This document shows positions 33,201 through 46,269 of a DNA stretch of 64,000 nt, piece after piece. Numbering within the stretch: the first letter of the stretch is position 1; every line of letters begins with the position of its first letter. Under the pieces are notes generated by a model, which did not search any database, was not told where the DNA came from, and was given only the letters and a program-made list of their open reading frames with translations. Position numbers and translations under genes: made by a program. Source of the stretch: Thunnus maccoyii (Eukaryota > Chordata > Actinopteri > Scombriformes > Scombridae); contig NC_056539.1 of assembly GCF_910596095.1 (NCBI RefSeq), positions 27,302,501-27,366,500 of the forward strand. The letters are read 5' to 3'.

Positions 33201-36200
33201 TGTTTTGTCTGATAGAATACAGACTGAGCTCCATGTGTGGAAGCGCTGAATACATCAACCATTAAAATGGCTCAGGGTGTGCATTTCAATGCACTATGTA
33301 AATGATATATAGATCCATGGCTTCTTATTGGTTTGTTATTATAAATGATAAAAACTGAAGCTATACATATTTAATGTATATTTTATAATTTTCATCTTTA
33401 CTTCATAGTTTTGGAAACAGATACAGATATGTATCTGTGTTCATATTTTTCTGTTGGATAAAGATGTGTAATGAAAGCTCATAAAGAGGTTCAGATGTCT
33501 TTTGCATGGCTTGAAAACTTTTCCCTTAACCGGTCTAGGTTTTTTTAAAAAAAAAACCTGTCTACCTACCTTATAGATGGCCTCCTGGGTGTGAACATGA
33601 TAAATACTCTTTTAAAGCCACATCAAACCGCATCATTTCATGCTGACTGGCTCAACGTTGCATATATCACACTTAATGGAGTCATAAGATCCCATGTAAT
33701 ATTCATGAGCTCCTCTCACATTCAGGCAGCATTATCAAAATAGGCTGAGTAACTTTTCAAATTCTAAAATCGATTCTGGGTCCCAGAGCAACATTCATAA
33801 TGGAAGTTCAGGAAGATATAGAGAGAATAGATAAATTTCCTACTATATTTCTCCCAACAGGACTTTTGGGGCCTTTTTCATTTGCAAGAAATCATTGTGT
33901 GCTTTTGTGTTTTTGTTGTTTCCTTCCTTTAGGCTGTAATAGAAATGACTTAAGTCAGCTTTGATTTGCATTTTGTGTGAAAATTCAGGAGGCTCATGTC
34001 GCTACTCAGCATGGACACCCATTACATTCGAGTCATATCCGGAGATAATCCCTGTAGGAGGTAAATTCCTGCATCGCACGAGGTCCCCAGGTAATTCCAG
34101 GCTGTTGTAAACAGGGCATTTGCCATGAAGCCAAAGACATGTGTGTAAATGTAAATGTTCTGCCTGCCATCAGTGTGTTGATTTCATCTTCTAAGAGAAG
34201 GACAAAAATGAGGCAACACAGAACAACAAAAACAAAAACATTTTTATTCCTGCTTGTGAATTAATGGCTGTGTATATGCATTTACACCGGGATTTAAATA
34301 AAAATGTTTTAGCTGTATATAAATCCAATTCAAATGTCTAAGATGCATGTTAATGTGTAAAATGGAGTTTCTCACCTATCCAGTGTGACTGACTATAACA
34401 CTGGCACAATTTATCACCTCCCAATTTGTTATTTCCCACAAGGGTTTTGCATTGCTTTGCAATTTTGCATCTCATGATACAGTTCAGGCTTCAGAATTTA
34501 TGTTCTCCACTGTTTGAATTCATATTAACATATTTCAGGGTGTTATGGTGCGCCGCTTTACGAGAGGAGAGGTGCATTGTGGGAGGAGTGAACATTGTTT
34601 ACTATTGAGCTCGAAGCAGAGTCCCATGGAAAAGGAGCGGCAGTGAGAAAAGTAATTTACAGTGATGAAGAACGCTCTCTCGGTTAATGTTTCGGAATAA
34701 ATGCTTCAAGGCAACAGTGTGGACCATTTGTGGAGTTAATCTGTGGATTTATGGACAGTAACTGAAGTTGAAGGCCTTCCCTTATGGGGTTATTGTTGTG
34801 CTACGTCAGGTGAAGTTAGAGTCAGCCATCTGGGCCTCGGAGGTTATTCAAATAGACTCCTGTGTTCATATGAGCTATGGTTAGGAGACTACGCTGTCAA
34901 TAGCATGCTTTGCATTGTCTATTTGGGTTTTAATGAATGTACATATCAGATGAGGGCTCCCTGATCTTGTTAAATTTTGTCACCATGTTTTGAATGTGAA
35001 TGTGTGAAAATGGAGTCTGACCCACATGGAAATTAATTTATTTATACAGAAATAAATCTTTAGTCGTAGTGTATAAAAATATGGACCTGAAGTAGTTTCT
35101 TAGATTAAAACCCCATCCCAAGATTTAACTTTTACTCTTCTTTCTTTCTATCTGTGTCCCTTTCTCTGTCCTTCATTTCTCTTTTTTTATTCACACATAC
35201 CCACACACTTCCCTGGTAACACACATATACAACATGCTGAAATTACTCACTTTCACACATGCACAGAAACGCATACAGATACAACATAGTATATATACAT
35301 AAGTCTCCCATAAACAACTGTAACTTCTGTTTTGTTTTGCTTTGCAACAATATGGGTTTTGTCTTATTAGGGTTGTTGTCTGTACATTTTTCCGCTGTGT
35401 TTGGTAAATTTATGCCATCTTTTTGTGGTCTGTCACATTTCACTAATAAAAAAAAAGCTAACCTTACTACAAATACCATAATTTCATAAATTAAATCATC
35501 AAATCAAAGTATTCAACCCATGTTTTATTACAAAAAACTGAGCCCAAAGTTGAGAATTTGGTGTGCCAGTAACTGCTGTTTTTATAATGTCACAAATAAA
35601 TAAACAAAAACTGTGGTTTTCATGGAATGTACAAACACTTTTAATGGCTTTGAGAATGTATTAAAAACATTACTGCACCAATGTCACCCAGATAAAATCC
35701 CTCACAGTTTTTACACGTTCTAATCAAAGTGATTTTTTTATTTGACAGCACAGAGCTACAGTAGGTGAGAATTTGAGTCACTTGATAGTCAGTATACTCA
35801 CTGAATTCCCTCTACATGGCATTTCCTTGACATTTATATTTGTTATAGTGAGAGTACAGTGCTTTCTCTGCTTCAAAAATCTGCACAAGAAAACTCCAAT
35901 TCCCACTGAAACTATAGATATATACAGATGTTAATCTATTATTATTGATTTTTCAGAGAATATTAATGACATCTAGTAAAAAACAGCATTTTCTGTGATG
36001 ATGTTGCCACCAGAGGACCTCAAATACTACATCGATGTCGTCTTGCAACAAGAAAACCACAAAAATATGCAGGCAGCACGCTGACATTTTGTGTTTTATA
36101 GATAGTTTGCAGTGTAAATATCTTTGTTTAACCCCCCAGTCCCAGTGTCCTGTGACTTCATACAATGTTATTGGTCTTCTTTACCACCAAGACTCAATCT

Positions 36201-36978
36201 CTTACTCTCCTTAGGGAGAATGATGATTGGTTGATTGCATGGATTTAAATAAAAACTGAGCTTAAATATTCTTCTCAATACACATGACAGATTTAAACTA
36301 AAGCTTAATTACATTTTCAACCTTAAAAAGTGGATTTACTTCTAGATATACAGTATGCCCTTGAAATTAAACATGTATCGGGGCAGATCATACACATCAT
36401 TGGATTTATTTTTACGTGTTTTATCAGAACAAATGTCACTTTGAAACGTGTGGCGAAAAACAGAATATATTGATAGAGTGGAAAAGAATTATAAAATTAT
36501 GTTTCATTCAAACAGAATTCACTAAATTGTGGTCATGATGAGTTGTTAAAGAGACTACTAAACATTTTTATCAACATGCTGTTTGTCTTTTAACTGGACA
36601 TGACTTATTGTAGTGTCCACTTGTCCTCAGTATGCCCTTGTGATTCAGAGCACCATCATACAAGATAAGAAATGACCCCCGAACATAACAGATAAACTCT
36701 CACTGTGGGCAGGCAGATTAATCAGGAGGATTCTGCAGGAGGCTCCGATAAGCATGAAACAGTAGAGTCAAGGAAGAGTTGTCTCAACAGACGACTGTGG
36801 ACATAAAGGAGCTCACACATTATTATAATTGGTCAACAAATCCTTTGACTTGCCAAAATGGATTTATCTCACTTCTTGACTGTTTAACTAGCTTTTCATA
36901 ATTGATTAAGCCCTTCTTTAATTTACGTTAGTCCCGCTGAGATCATGAAGCTCAATGAAGGAAGACCTGGTTAAGACA
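30299..36978. other. No gene or recognised repeat
   Basis: No coding signature in any frame. A near-palindromic AGGTTTTTTT/AAAAAAAAAACCT occurs at about 33537-33560. A pyrimidine-rich patch lies at 35130-35200. It may be intron or intergenic sequence. Confidence 0.5.
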
Positions 36979-36997
36979 GCAGCAGCAGCAGCAGCAA
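36979..36997. repeat. (CAG)n short microsatellite
   Basis: About six CAG units in non-coding context. Confidence 0.85.
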
Positions 36998-37388
36998 GAT
37001 TAAGATGTGCCTAAGTGTGATTACAATCTTGATCTTAAGTACTTATTCATCCCAACATTATGCTTCATATCCTTAGTGGTGCCTACAGTATGTCAGACAG
37101 AACATTAGACTTTTATTGGAAGTGGGATGTTCTTTTCCGTTACAGCTCCTAATTTGTAATTTAAAATTACATTACATTATTTTTTTAGCAGCTTAAGTCA
37201 GTATCAGATACATCAGCATCCCAGGAGCTGGTTGGGATTCAGTGTTTGAGTAAAGAACATTTCAGTAAGGCAGATGCTTGTCAAGACAAATTACTGTATA
37301 TGCATGTGTAAATTTACTATGGGGCCTGGCAGGTATCTATGGAAACCCACTGCATTCGCTAACGGACAAAAAAACTACATTAATTAGA

Positions 37389-37467
37389 TACAGTACCAAT
37401 CAGTTCAGACACACCTTCCCATTCACTTGAATGAGAAAGCGTGTCCAAACTTTTGACTGGTACTGTA
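37389..37467. mobile_element. 79-bp Tc1-type hairpin MITE
   Basis: Starts TACAGTACCAATCAG and ends CTGACTGGTACTGTA-like (TTTTGACTGGTACTGTA). The two arms pair over nearly the whole length around a short centre (CACTTGAATG). TA at both ends fits Tc1/mariner targeting. It consists of two terminal repeats with almost nothing between them. Confidence 0.85.
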
Positions 37468-37502
37468 AATTACTTACAGTGTCTCATAATTATGACTTAG
37501 TG

Positions 37503-38000
37503 TGTTTTCAGACCTGCACTCTTTAGTCCGGTTAAATCGGTATCCGGCAGGTATGAACATAGTAATAGTACTCGGGTGTGGACCAAAACGACCTCACCAA
37601 GGCTCATTAGAGGAAATGGTCTCAGTCCAGTCCTAAACAAACTCTGGAGCGGAAACGTGATCCAACCCAACTACCGGGCGTACTCTACGAGGTTGAACTA
37701 AACGGCTCCTGTGGCTTTGCATACTGGGATCAGGATGAGCAAAGTCAACAGTTGCTGGCAACCATCCAGGGAATGCATCAAGGTCGGACCTGGACTAGCG
37801 CAACAAAGGATGTTGTATTTGGCCAGAGGATCTATTCAGGACCTTCTTCCTGTGTTTATGTTCTATCTGACCAATGAGCACAGTGAACGTTCTCACGTGG
37901 CTTGTAGTGATACATTTTGGTTTGCTTGGATTTTACTCAGTGTTTACCAACTCATCCACTGGTTCAGACCAGAGCAAACGAGCTATAGGTTTGAAAACGC
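37503..38000. mobile_element. hAT-like MITE
   Basis: Ends TGTTTTCAGACC-type (left) and GGTTTGAAAACGC (right) form an imperfect inverted repeat. The flanks ACTTAGTG (37495-37502) and ATTTAGTA (38001-38008) are an 8-mer pair with two mismatches, which would fit an old hAT duplication. A relative lies at 46905-47335 in the other orientation. No transposase frame. Confidence 0.65.
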
Positions 38001-38004
38001 ATTT

Positions 38005-38262
38005 AGTAACTCATAATTACAATAAAAGATCTCATAATTACAAGATATATCAATCATTATCATTATCAATCGGCTATTTGAGAAGACAGAGGCATAATGG
38101 CGCTTCCTGATTGACTTTCTCCTCCTTGGTTTGAGACACTGGGAGATATTAATGTGACTGAATAATGTGGGTGTTTATATGAGGTTGTTATCACATTATC
38201 TCGTAATTATGAGCACTTTTCTTGTAATTATCAGATACTAAGTCATAATTACGAGATGAAGC
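38005..38262. repeat. CATAATTACGAG-type repeat around the hAT-like MITE
   Basis: Motifs of the form CTCATAATTAC / GTAATTATGAG recur at 37481-37500, 38010, 38030, 38205 and 38250 in both orientations. The hAT-like MITE sits between the first of these and the rest, so it may be nested in an older element. Confidence 0.5.
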
Positions 38263-38454
38263 CTCCAAATTTTTTTCTTTGGTGAATGCAACGTGCTTCT
38301 GCAGGTATCACTGGTAAAATATTTGACGCACACTAGTGATTGACTCTTGAGAACAAATTAGTAGTTTGTACTCTCAAATTCGTTACACCTAATTTAGTTT
38401 ACTGCAGTATTTATTGACACACAGCAGTTTATCTGTCAACCCAGCTCTTCTATG

Positions 38455-38625
38455 CAGCGTCTCTGCTGGTTTTCTGGCAACCTCACAGTCACAACAAGAC
38501 TCCAAGGAAGGCTAGCTGTTTCCCTCTTTCAGTTCTCATGCTAAGCTAAGCTAATCACCTCCCAGCTTTAGCTCTGAGCTTGTCATCTAATGCTTGGCAA
38601 GAAAGCAAATAAGTGTTATTGGTTT
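38455..38625 (-). repeat. Fish interspersed repeat (AATAGTTCGACATTTTGG type), reverse copy
   Basis: Shows the reverse of the family at 30127: TTTCTGGCAACCTCAC, GGCTAGCTGTTTCCCTC, CATGCTAAGCTAAGCTAA and GGCAAGAAAGCAAATAAG. The terminal GTCGAACTAT part is absent. Confidence 0.6.
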
Positions 38626-39139
38626 AACTGACAAATTAAAAATAAAGTGAACAAAGTTCAAAGTTCAAGTGTTAGCGGCAGGCTAGCTTTGATTGTGTGC
38701 CTACAAATTACATTTTCGCTAATTAACACAACTGGGATATCACATTTATTCTGTTTGCTCCCTTCACTCCTTTCTCTTTTATTCTTTCAGCACTTACATA
38801 TTGGTGGCCATATTTGGCTGCAGGTTATATCAAAATTATTGAAATATTATCAGTGATACCTGCTTGGCTCCGTAGTATCTTTAAACCTTCTTTCATCTTT
38901 GTGCCTAGCAAGCTGCAACTATCCAAAAGGGAACCATGTCTGCTACCTTTGCAGTAGGACATCAAGTCTTTTTGGAAAGGGAAAATAAGAACATCTGGCT
39001 TCTGACTCCCCAGACTCAGACTCAACACACACATAGACATACATGCACACACACACACATAAAGGAGTTTGGTTTTGTCCCTCCGAGGGAGAAATTAGAG
39101 GTTGGCCTGGTCCATCTGGGAGACCTCTTACTACCCCCA

Positions 39140-39140
<1 letters not shown>

Positions 39141-39178
<38 letters not shown>
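39141..39178. repeat. (CA)n microsatellite
   Basis: About 19 CA units. Shorter CA stretches lie at 39026-39058. Confidence 0.95.
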
Positions 39179-39182
<4 letters not shown>

Positions 39183-40486
39183 GCACAGTTCTCGATTGTT
39201 GCTGAATGAGTCACCACAATTTTAAAAGGGAACTCAGCAGCATAAGATCCAAACAGAAGAGCTCAGGATAAAAGGTCAGCTCATACTCCACGACAGCCCA
39301 ATTTTTTTCAGTCCTCAAAAAAAGGTCAAGCTCCCTCCTGGTCACCACAGCAACACAGAGCTCATGGAGGGAACAAGGTATCGTGAACAGGAAAAAAAAA
39401 TACTTAACAGCCTGGTTAAGGGTCAGTTCTGATACACGTTACTCTGATGTACAGGTTTGAAGATCTAGAGATCATTAAGACTCCTCTACAGGGACACATC
39501 TGTCTTCTTTCACTTGCTGGTTTCTGTTGACAAAGCCAGTTTTCGTTTTTTTTGGACCTATGGGAGGGAGAGATGACCTTGTTAGCCAATCACCACCCCA
39601 TGATCCACTCATATCTGTCAATGACAGCTTGGGTTTGAAGCAATTACCACAACAGTACATGAATCTGGCTGATAGAATCTGATAAAACACAGTTGTTTAA
39701 CACATTGTTCATTCAGAGGCATTAAAGGCTCTTTAGTCATATTTTTACATATTTTTACATAGTCATTAAAAAATGACTATGTACTGCAACTAATGTACTG
39801 CAATTCGCTTGTCTTGAATTCCCAGACAGTGTATTCTGTATAAACACACACACACATCATCTCTCATCTAATGCGTGCAGTATCTAATGCAAGTAGACAC
39901 ATGGAGTGGTTCAAAACAGACTGGGAAACAGCTCAAATCTCTAGAGACAGGAAATACAACTCTCAGCTCACATATCAATGCCCTCAGCACAATTTAAAGT
40001 TGTGTGTTAACGCTTGTTTGACAACCACATTTCCAAAAGTTTTCATGAAAAAGCGTGCACCCAAAGTGAGCATCACTCCGAAGTAACAATGAATCTCAGA
40101 GTCAGACATGGCAGCAAGTATTGTTTTCTTTGATCACAGTGCATAGAAGTAATCGAGCCATTTGGTAGCTACTGTGAGAGGTTAAAAACAGATGATATAT
40201 TCCTAATCCAGTTCTGCCTGTATCTGTTGTGCATCTCTGTATGCAATATGAAGATAAAAGAGAGTTTGGAATATTTTAGACAACCTGCCATCTCTGTCTC
40301 ATAGAAATTACTTTTTTATATGACTAAACTGCTTTCCCAATCATGATGCATTGGCAAAGATGATCGCTGGCTGAATTATGCTCTAAGTTTTTGTATATAT
40401 ATCACAGAGTCACAGGGAGGTGGTTGGGGTGGATCTTTGTGTACAAGTGGTTAGGTTAAGGCAATGAAAAAATGCACTTTCTCAAC

Positions 40487-40802
40487 GGACCAGTGTGTAG
40501 GATTTAGGGGGATCTATTGGCAGAAATGGAATATTCATGGGTATGTTTTAATTAGTGTATAATCACCTGAAAATAAGAATCATATAGCTTTCGTTACCTT
40601 AGAATTAGCCCTTTACATCTACGTAGGGAGCAGGGTCTCTTCCGTGATGCTGCACCACCATGTTTCTACAGTAGCCCAGAACGGACAAACCAAACACTAG
40701 CTCTAGAGAGGGCCCTTCATGTTTTTTGTGAGTTTCGCAGCCACCGAAGGTTCTCCTACATGTTTGGAAGAGGAGGGTGAGAGGTATTCAGTTGGTTGCA
40801 GG
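40487..40802 (-). mobile_element. TTAA-family MITE, right-truncated copy
   Basis: Begins GGACCAGTGTGTAGGATTTA and follows the reverse complement of the element at 50621-50975 through CACCTGAAAATAAGAATC and GTTCTCCTACATGTTTGG. It stops before the second end. No TTAA is left at the start. Confidence 0.78.
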
Positions 40803-42989
40803 TCTCAGACTTTTGGACCCTAATGTACATACAAATTTCAATGAGTGATTGTGTGCATGTGATTAGAGGAGAGTATTAATCATGAAGTCCAGAAGAGGAC
40901 GGAGCCTGTGTGAGATAGAACTGCACAGTGTTGCTGTTTACCATAGTAACCTAGATAAAACACTGTACTTAAAACTTCATTTTAAGCTATATTTTAAAAT
41001 ATTAAATACTAAATTATGTGACTTTCTTGTAATGGTAAATGGCTGTCATACTAAATAACATCAATGAAGACTGGACCAAACCTGGATAACACAAGGAAAC
41101 TTGAATATAATGTGATTTCAAGTAGTCCAGTACAGTATACCATGGCTATTGGTACTGGACCGCCTCCAACAGAAACCTTATGCATCAGGGCTATTATATA
41201 CAAAGGAAAGTGAAATGTAATATTAATAAACTGAGACAACTGCAAAACCTTGTCTAGCAGTCAAACTTGGGCCCTCTCATACTCTCTTCACTTCATCTCT
41301 TCTACCACTCACTATAATTCATGTTGCATTTTCCAGAACCAGCCTTTTCGACTTCCTTGTAAGCACATTCACCGTCTATTTCATCATATTTTAGCTAGAC
41401 GCCAGGAAAAGCACAGCAATGGAGGCACTCTGAGCAATTAGGATGCCTTGAGGTGCTTTACAGCATGAAAGTTTAATTTCAGGAGAGGAATTTAAGGAAG
41501 AGTGCTGCTAGCCTGACAGAGAAGATCATCAGTCGACACATTCAGCAGAGTTTAAAGTAAATGGAGATGTACCAAGACGCTGTTTTGAGACATCAATATT
41601 CCTCTTGCTAACTTGACGTCTGGTTCCTCCAAACAGCCCACCAAAGATTTTCCAGCATATCACAGAGATGAAATAACAGTGTTTGTGTCGTTCTATAAAA
41701 CCAATGTTAAATTCATAAGCTTGTTGCTGTGAAACCATTGAGCAAAAGTTTTCCACCTCAAACGTTTCCAGTGAATGTCAATGAGAAAGAGTTATGAAGT
41801 GGTAGCTGTGAGACCTCTGAAGGCTGCAGAGGACAATGGTGGGATGGCGGATTGTGTGTTTTCTCAATGTACAGAATATCATTAAACACTACAGAATGAT
41901 AATTCTATGAACTCTCTGTCTGGCTTCTCCCTGAGCTCCAGCCCTTACAGCAGCCTACATTCTCGTGTGTCAATACATCTGGCTGTGGTCAACGATACAG
42001 AAAATGCCTTTCAATGTGAACATGACTAAAAGATTTAGCATGACAGTTATTTCTGCTCTTTTGTGTTGTTCTAATTAGGAGGAGAGATGGGCAACGAGTC
42101 AGAAAGATGAGCAGACAGATTGACAGGTTTTCATTAGATTGTTTTGTTACGGGGTTTATAATTAATCCTTCTGAGACCACCACTGACTATCTTCTTGACC
42201 ATTGGAGAAATGAAGAAGTATATGGACTGAATACAGATACAACATACAGTACATTATGCTGTTCTAGAGCGAGTCCCTCCACAGAGAGTTGTGATTAAAT
42301 ATTTGCTGCTTTAAAAATGGACTTTCAAACTTCAAAGTTTTCGAAGTTCACACAGCATCACACAGCATGACTGGAGGATCTCGCAAAAGCAAGATGATGA
42401 CATTTTAGTGTGAGACACAGAGACAGGAAATAGCCAGTTTTTAGTTGTCCTCACCAGTGAAATGACAGCATTGGACATTTATTCAGATATTTAAAACAAA
42501 TGGAGCATAGCATTAGTTCAGGCATTGGCTCATTCACACATATGTGGCCACATCCAATCCTATTCATTCAGGTGTACAGTGTGGATATTATAACCTGACA
42601 CTATCATTGATTACTCTGCTGTCACCAGCGTTTGCTGGCACACCTCCCTCCACCACCTCAACCTCTGTCTTATGTGGTATTATTTAATTTTTTAAACTAA
42701 GAAATATTATGTTTATGAAGCACTCTCAGCATAATGTTGTCGCAAAGAGTGGAGCATTCTCCACCAAATCTAACTGTATAACTGCTATTAATGGTCAATT
42801 ATTTAATGTAAATGTCTCTGACTGAACTAATTTTTACATTTTCCTGACAAGGACCTTTTGTGGCAATTATCTTTCCTTAGCCCTAACAAGGTAGTTTTCG
42901 TTGCCTTAATGGTGATATATATTATGCGCACTTCCAGGTCTATATTTTCTTTACTGGAATATATTGGCATGATTTATTTTTATATGGAA
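40803..42989. other. No gene or recognised repeat
   Basis: Unassigned sequence. Short frames only. Confidence 0.5.
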
Positions 42990-43160
42990 TATCTTTGCAT
43001 AATTTACAGTTTAAAAAACTTCTTATTTATCTTACACAGGCTCTCAGTTCAGCCTCTGTCTGAAACAAGCTGTTTTAGCTCCTGTCTCTTTAGGGCCCCC
43101 CTCCTGAGAAGCCCACTCTGTTCTGATTGGTTAGCTTCAAGAAGCTTCCTCTGGCTCTGG
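42990..43160 (-). repeat. Interspersed repeat, partner of 59756-59965
   Basis: The reverse complement of the 59756 block: TTTGCATAATTTACAGTT, TCAGTTCAGCCTCTGTCTGA, TCCTGTCTCTTTAGGG and CTGTTCTGATTGGTTAGCTT match in order. I recognise it as a common fish repeat but cannot name its class. Confidence 0.7.
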
Positions 43161-44640
43161 AGGCTACGTAAACGAATAATAGTGGTAGGATTTCACCTCT
43201 TTTCTTGTTCTTTACTCAAAATTGCAACTTCTCAAATACATCTGTACGTTTTCTAGCCCGAATTTGATCTGAAATATGCAAGTGGACAACGCGAACAACC
43301 TTAGCAACAAAGACTACGGAACAGACGTCCATTTGTGAGCATGCTAACATTGGGTAAGTAGAAAAAATAGAGCTGGTTGAAGCCCTGGCTTTTGTCTTGC
43401 AGGGATCACTTTCATTAGCTAGGCATTGAAGTGATTAATTAATGTTGTCTTTTTCTGTTTATTAAACGTTAATGTAAATGTTAATATTAATGTTTCTTTA
43501 GGGCGAATTGTTGCAGCTCCATTGATCTCCTGTCAAATTTATTTTTAAAAAACATCAGCACACTGCACGTCACAAGTTTTGAACTCTAAACTTACGAAAT
43601 CATGAATTTGTCAGCGCGTCAATGATGTCGACTTATTTCTGAAAATTAAACAAGATGTACAAGAGAACGTTATTATATTTATGTGGCAAACATTGGACAT
43701 TAGAGATATTGGATGTCTAGTTTGTTGATTTCTAACTGAGACTATTTTCTGTTTTTTCAACTTCCAAGTCACGCAACTTGACAACTCTTGTGTGGAAGAT
43801 TTGTGACACCTGCATTTAAAAGTTTTCACATAAAATCTATTTCAAGTCACTGCCAGCAGACATATTTCTGAGGTCGTGTCACCCTGCTTGTGTTTTTCCA
43901 ACTGGAAAACTCAGAGTCATTTTGAGGTTTAAAACTACTGACTGACAGTAGATCTGAGGGGTTTATCTACCGGTTGACCCACTCAGTTGTACGGGTGCAA
44001 CACCTCATTTTAGTGCGCTCAGGGTGCAGGATGTGAATAAAATAAAACGCTCAGATTAAATTAATCCATGCAGAAAAATAATGGCTCTGTGCACTCAGCA
44101 ACAAACAGTGATGCTAGTTATATGACATCCTGCTGAGTATTTGTAGACATCCTGGCTAGTTTCGTTTGACATTCTGTTGGAGCTGTCTTTCCTCAGACAC
44201 AGATTAGCAGGACAAAGCACAGGCATTATACTGAAAATCCCCCCTGAGGTCAACTTTATCCTGTGTCCTCGATTTTGAGGCTCATCTCTCTCAGGTCTGC
44301 TTCTCTTTAATCAACCGGCAGCAATCATGAATCCTGTTTTGGTGCTGAAGCAGAGAAAGTGCTTTTGTCTCCAGTGTCTGTGCATCCTTTGTCTCTTTCA
44401 CTCTTTGTTTCTTCTTTCTGACACAAGACCAAACAGGATGCAGGGTGAGAAATGCTGTCCTGACAGAATATGTGCTGATACTGTAGATGTGAAAGGTCAG
44501 CATCATGTAGGAGAAGAGGAGGTGGAAACAGAGGGTCGTCAGGAGGATTTCAGAGCCGTCTGCCTGTCAAAGTGATTTCCTAGGACATAGGATCTGATTC
44601 TTTTGGGATACCAAGACAGACTGATGCGTAGACAGCATAG
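43161..44640. other. No gene or recognised repeat
   Basis: Unassigned A+T-rich sequence without coding signature. Confidence 0.5.
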
Positions 44641-44648
44641 ATAGATGG

Positions 44649-44682
<34 letters not shown>

Positions 44683-44683
44683 A
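44641..44683. repeat. (GATA)n(GA)n microsatellite
   Basis: Tail of the adjacent LINE: about six GATA-type units and then about nine GA units. Confidence 0.92.
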
Positions 44684-45360
44684 AACATTATCGATCCTGA
44701 GGGAAATTTAGGCATCCAGTAGCTTATACGACACATACAAAACACCAATACACACAAGAATAAAAGAATAAAAACAAAGCCGTAAGGTGATAGTCACTAT
44801 GATAGAGTACGTGCCAATGGAAGTAGTGTAGATGCAAGGTGATTGACAGTGCAAGAATAAGAAATAGTAAATAATATAAAATACAAATTGGAGATAATTA
44901 TATCAACAAATCCATATGCAAGCTGTGCATAAGGCTCACATGGCCATTAGCCAACATGTCTGCAGCCTGATGAGCATGAGTAACAACATAGAGGCTGATG
45001 CCTAACAGTCAATTTTACGCCGCCATCGCTGGCCTGGTGGACAAAAGACTTCCTCAGTCTGTCTGTTGAGCAGGACTGAGACAGCAGTCTGCCGCTGAAC
45101 ATACTCCTCTGCCAAGTTAATGTGATGTGCAGAGTGGACATGGTGGTGGACGTTGTCTATATTTAGGGTCCTTCTCTAAGCCACTGACATAAGGGAATCC
45201 AGTTCCGTGCCAGCCACAGAGCCAGCTTTCCTCGCCATCCTGTCCAGCCGCATAGCGTCCCTCTTCTTAATGCTGCCTCCACAGCACACCACAGCATAGA
45301 GGAGGACGCTGGTGACAACCGACATCAGCAGGAGTTTCCTGCAGATGTTAAACAGACAAG
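44641..45360 (-). mobile_element. LINE 3' end with GATA/GAGA tail
   Basis: On the minus strand, 45350-45185 encodes RKLLLMSVVTSVLLYAVVCC and then RLDRMARKAGSVAGTELDSL, the C-terminal signature of a fish non-LTR retrotransposon. A frame break follows. The 3' UTR ends ATTTCCCTCAGGATCGATAA and then a (CTCT/TATC)n tail at 44683-44641, the usual end of this LINE group. The 5' part is missing. Clade not assigned. Confidence 0.82.
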
Positions 45361-46044
45361 ACAGACAGGAAACCAGATGAAAGTAAGGCAGACTGACAGG
45401 AAGAAAGACCAGTTAAAAACATACATGTAAACATACAGTCAGACAGCAGCTGAAGAGATAGAAAACAGGTACACAAGCGGAACATCAAATAGGCTCATTC
45501 ATCAAAGAGACAGTGAAACCCAGGACATTGTTATGTATGACGTTGACACTGTTTCCTTCTATCTTTGCCTTTGTCCAGAAGGTAACAGATTATGATGAAT
45601 GAACTGTCTGTTTACAGGAAGACAAAACAGTACTGAGATGTGCTAAAAAATACAAACAGACAGGTACATTTTATTGTTTTGCTGAAGTATGTAATGATTT
45701 TTAATATAAAATGAAATCTTAAGAGGCCTGCACTGCGAGAAATGATAAGACTGTTTTCACCAGCATTGGTTCTCTATATTTACATTTTCCTGAAAAGCAA
45801 ATCTTCTTGCATGTGAACTATGAACTGAATTAGTGTGTGCAGAAAAACATTGTGATTCTCAAAGCATGTGACTTTGACACTGGAGACTGCATCCTTTCCC
45901 AAGCAATCAACATTTCATCCCTTTAGCCATGAAATTTAAATTTTTCATGTTTCATTTTATTTTAGTACTACTTTGTTTATTTGATTATTTGATTATTTCA
46001 TTATTATTATTACCTTACTCTTGTTATATCTTTATTCTTCTATG
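45361..46044. other. No gene or recognised repeat
   Basis: Unassigned. A T-rich stretch with TTATT runs lies at 45930-46030. Confidence 0.5.
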
Positions 46045-46125
46045 TTGCATTTGTGGGAGCAAACACCAAAACAAATTCTTTGTATGCTTGCATACTTGGC
46101 GAATAAACAGATTCTGATTCTGAAA
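46045..46125 (+). mobile_element. Possible LINE 3' tail
   Basis: The sequence TGCTTGCATACTTGGCGAATAAA followed by GATTCTGATTCTG resembles the end of a fish LINE with a TTCTGA tail. Only about 80 bp can be read, so the call is tentative. Confidence 0.4.
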
Positions 46126-46269
46126 GTGACCTTTCTGTAACTTTAAAGAGCGACTTACAACAGTTGCTGAAAATCTTGTTTTTGCTGAACTTCAGTGGTT
46201 TAACACTAATTTTTTGAGAGAGTGTGTCAATACTAAGCGGGTAGTTCTAGGTCTGAAAAGTGAAGTGAA

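Noticed and set aside
33537-33560. T-run/A-run near-palindrome as a terminator or element end
   Set aside because: Homopolymer runs make such symmetry likely by chance, and no element border lies there.
39757-39782. 11-bp inverted repeat ACATAGTCATT/AATGACTATGT
   Set aside because: Short, in A+T-rich DNA, not followed by a T-run and not part of a recognised element.
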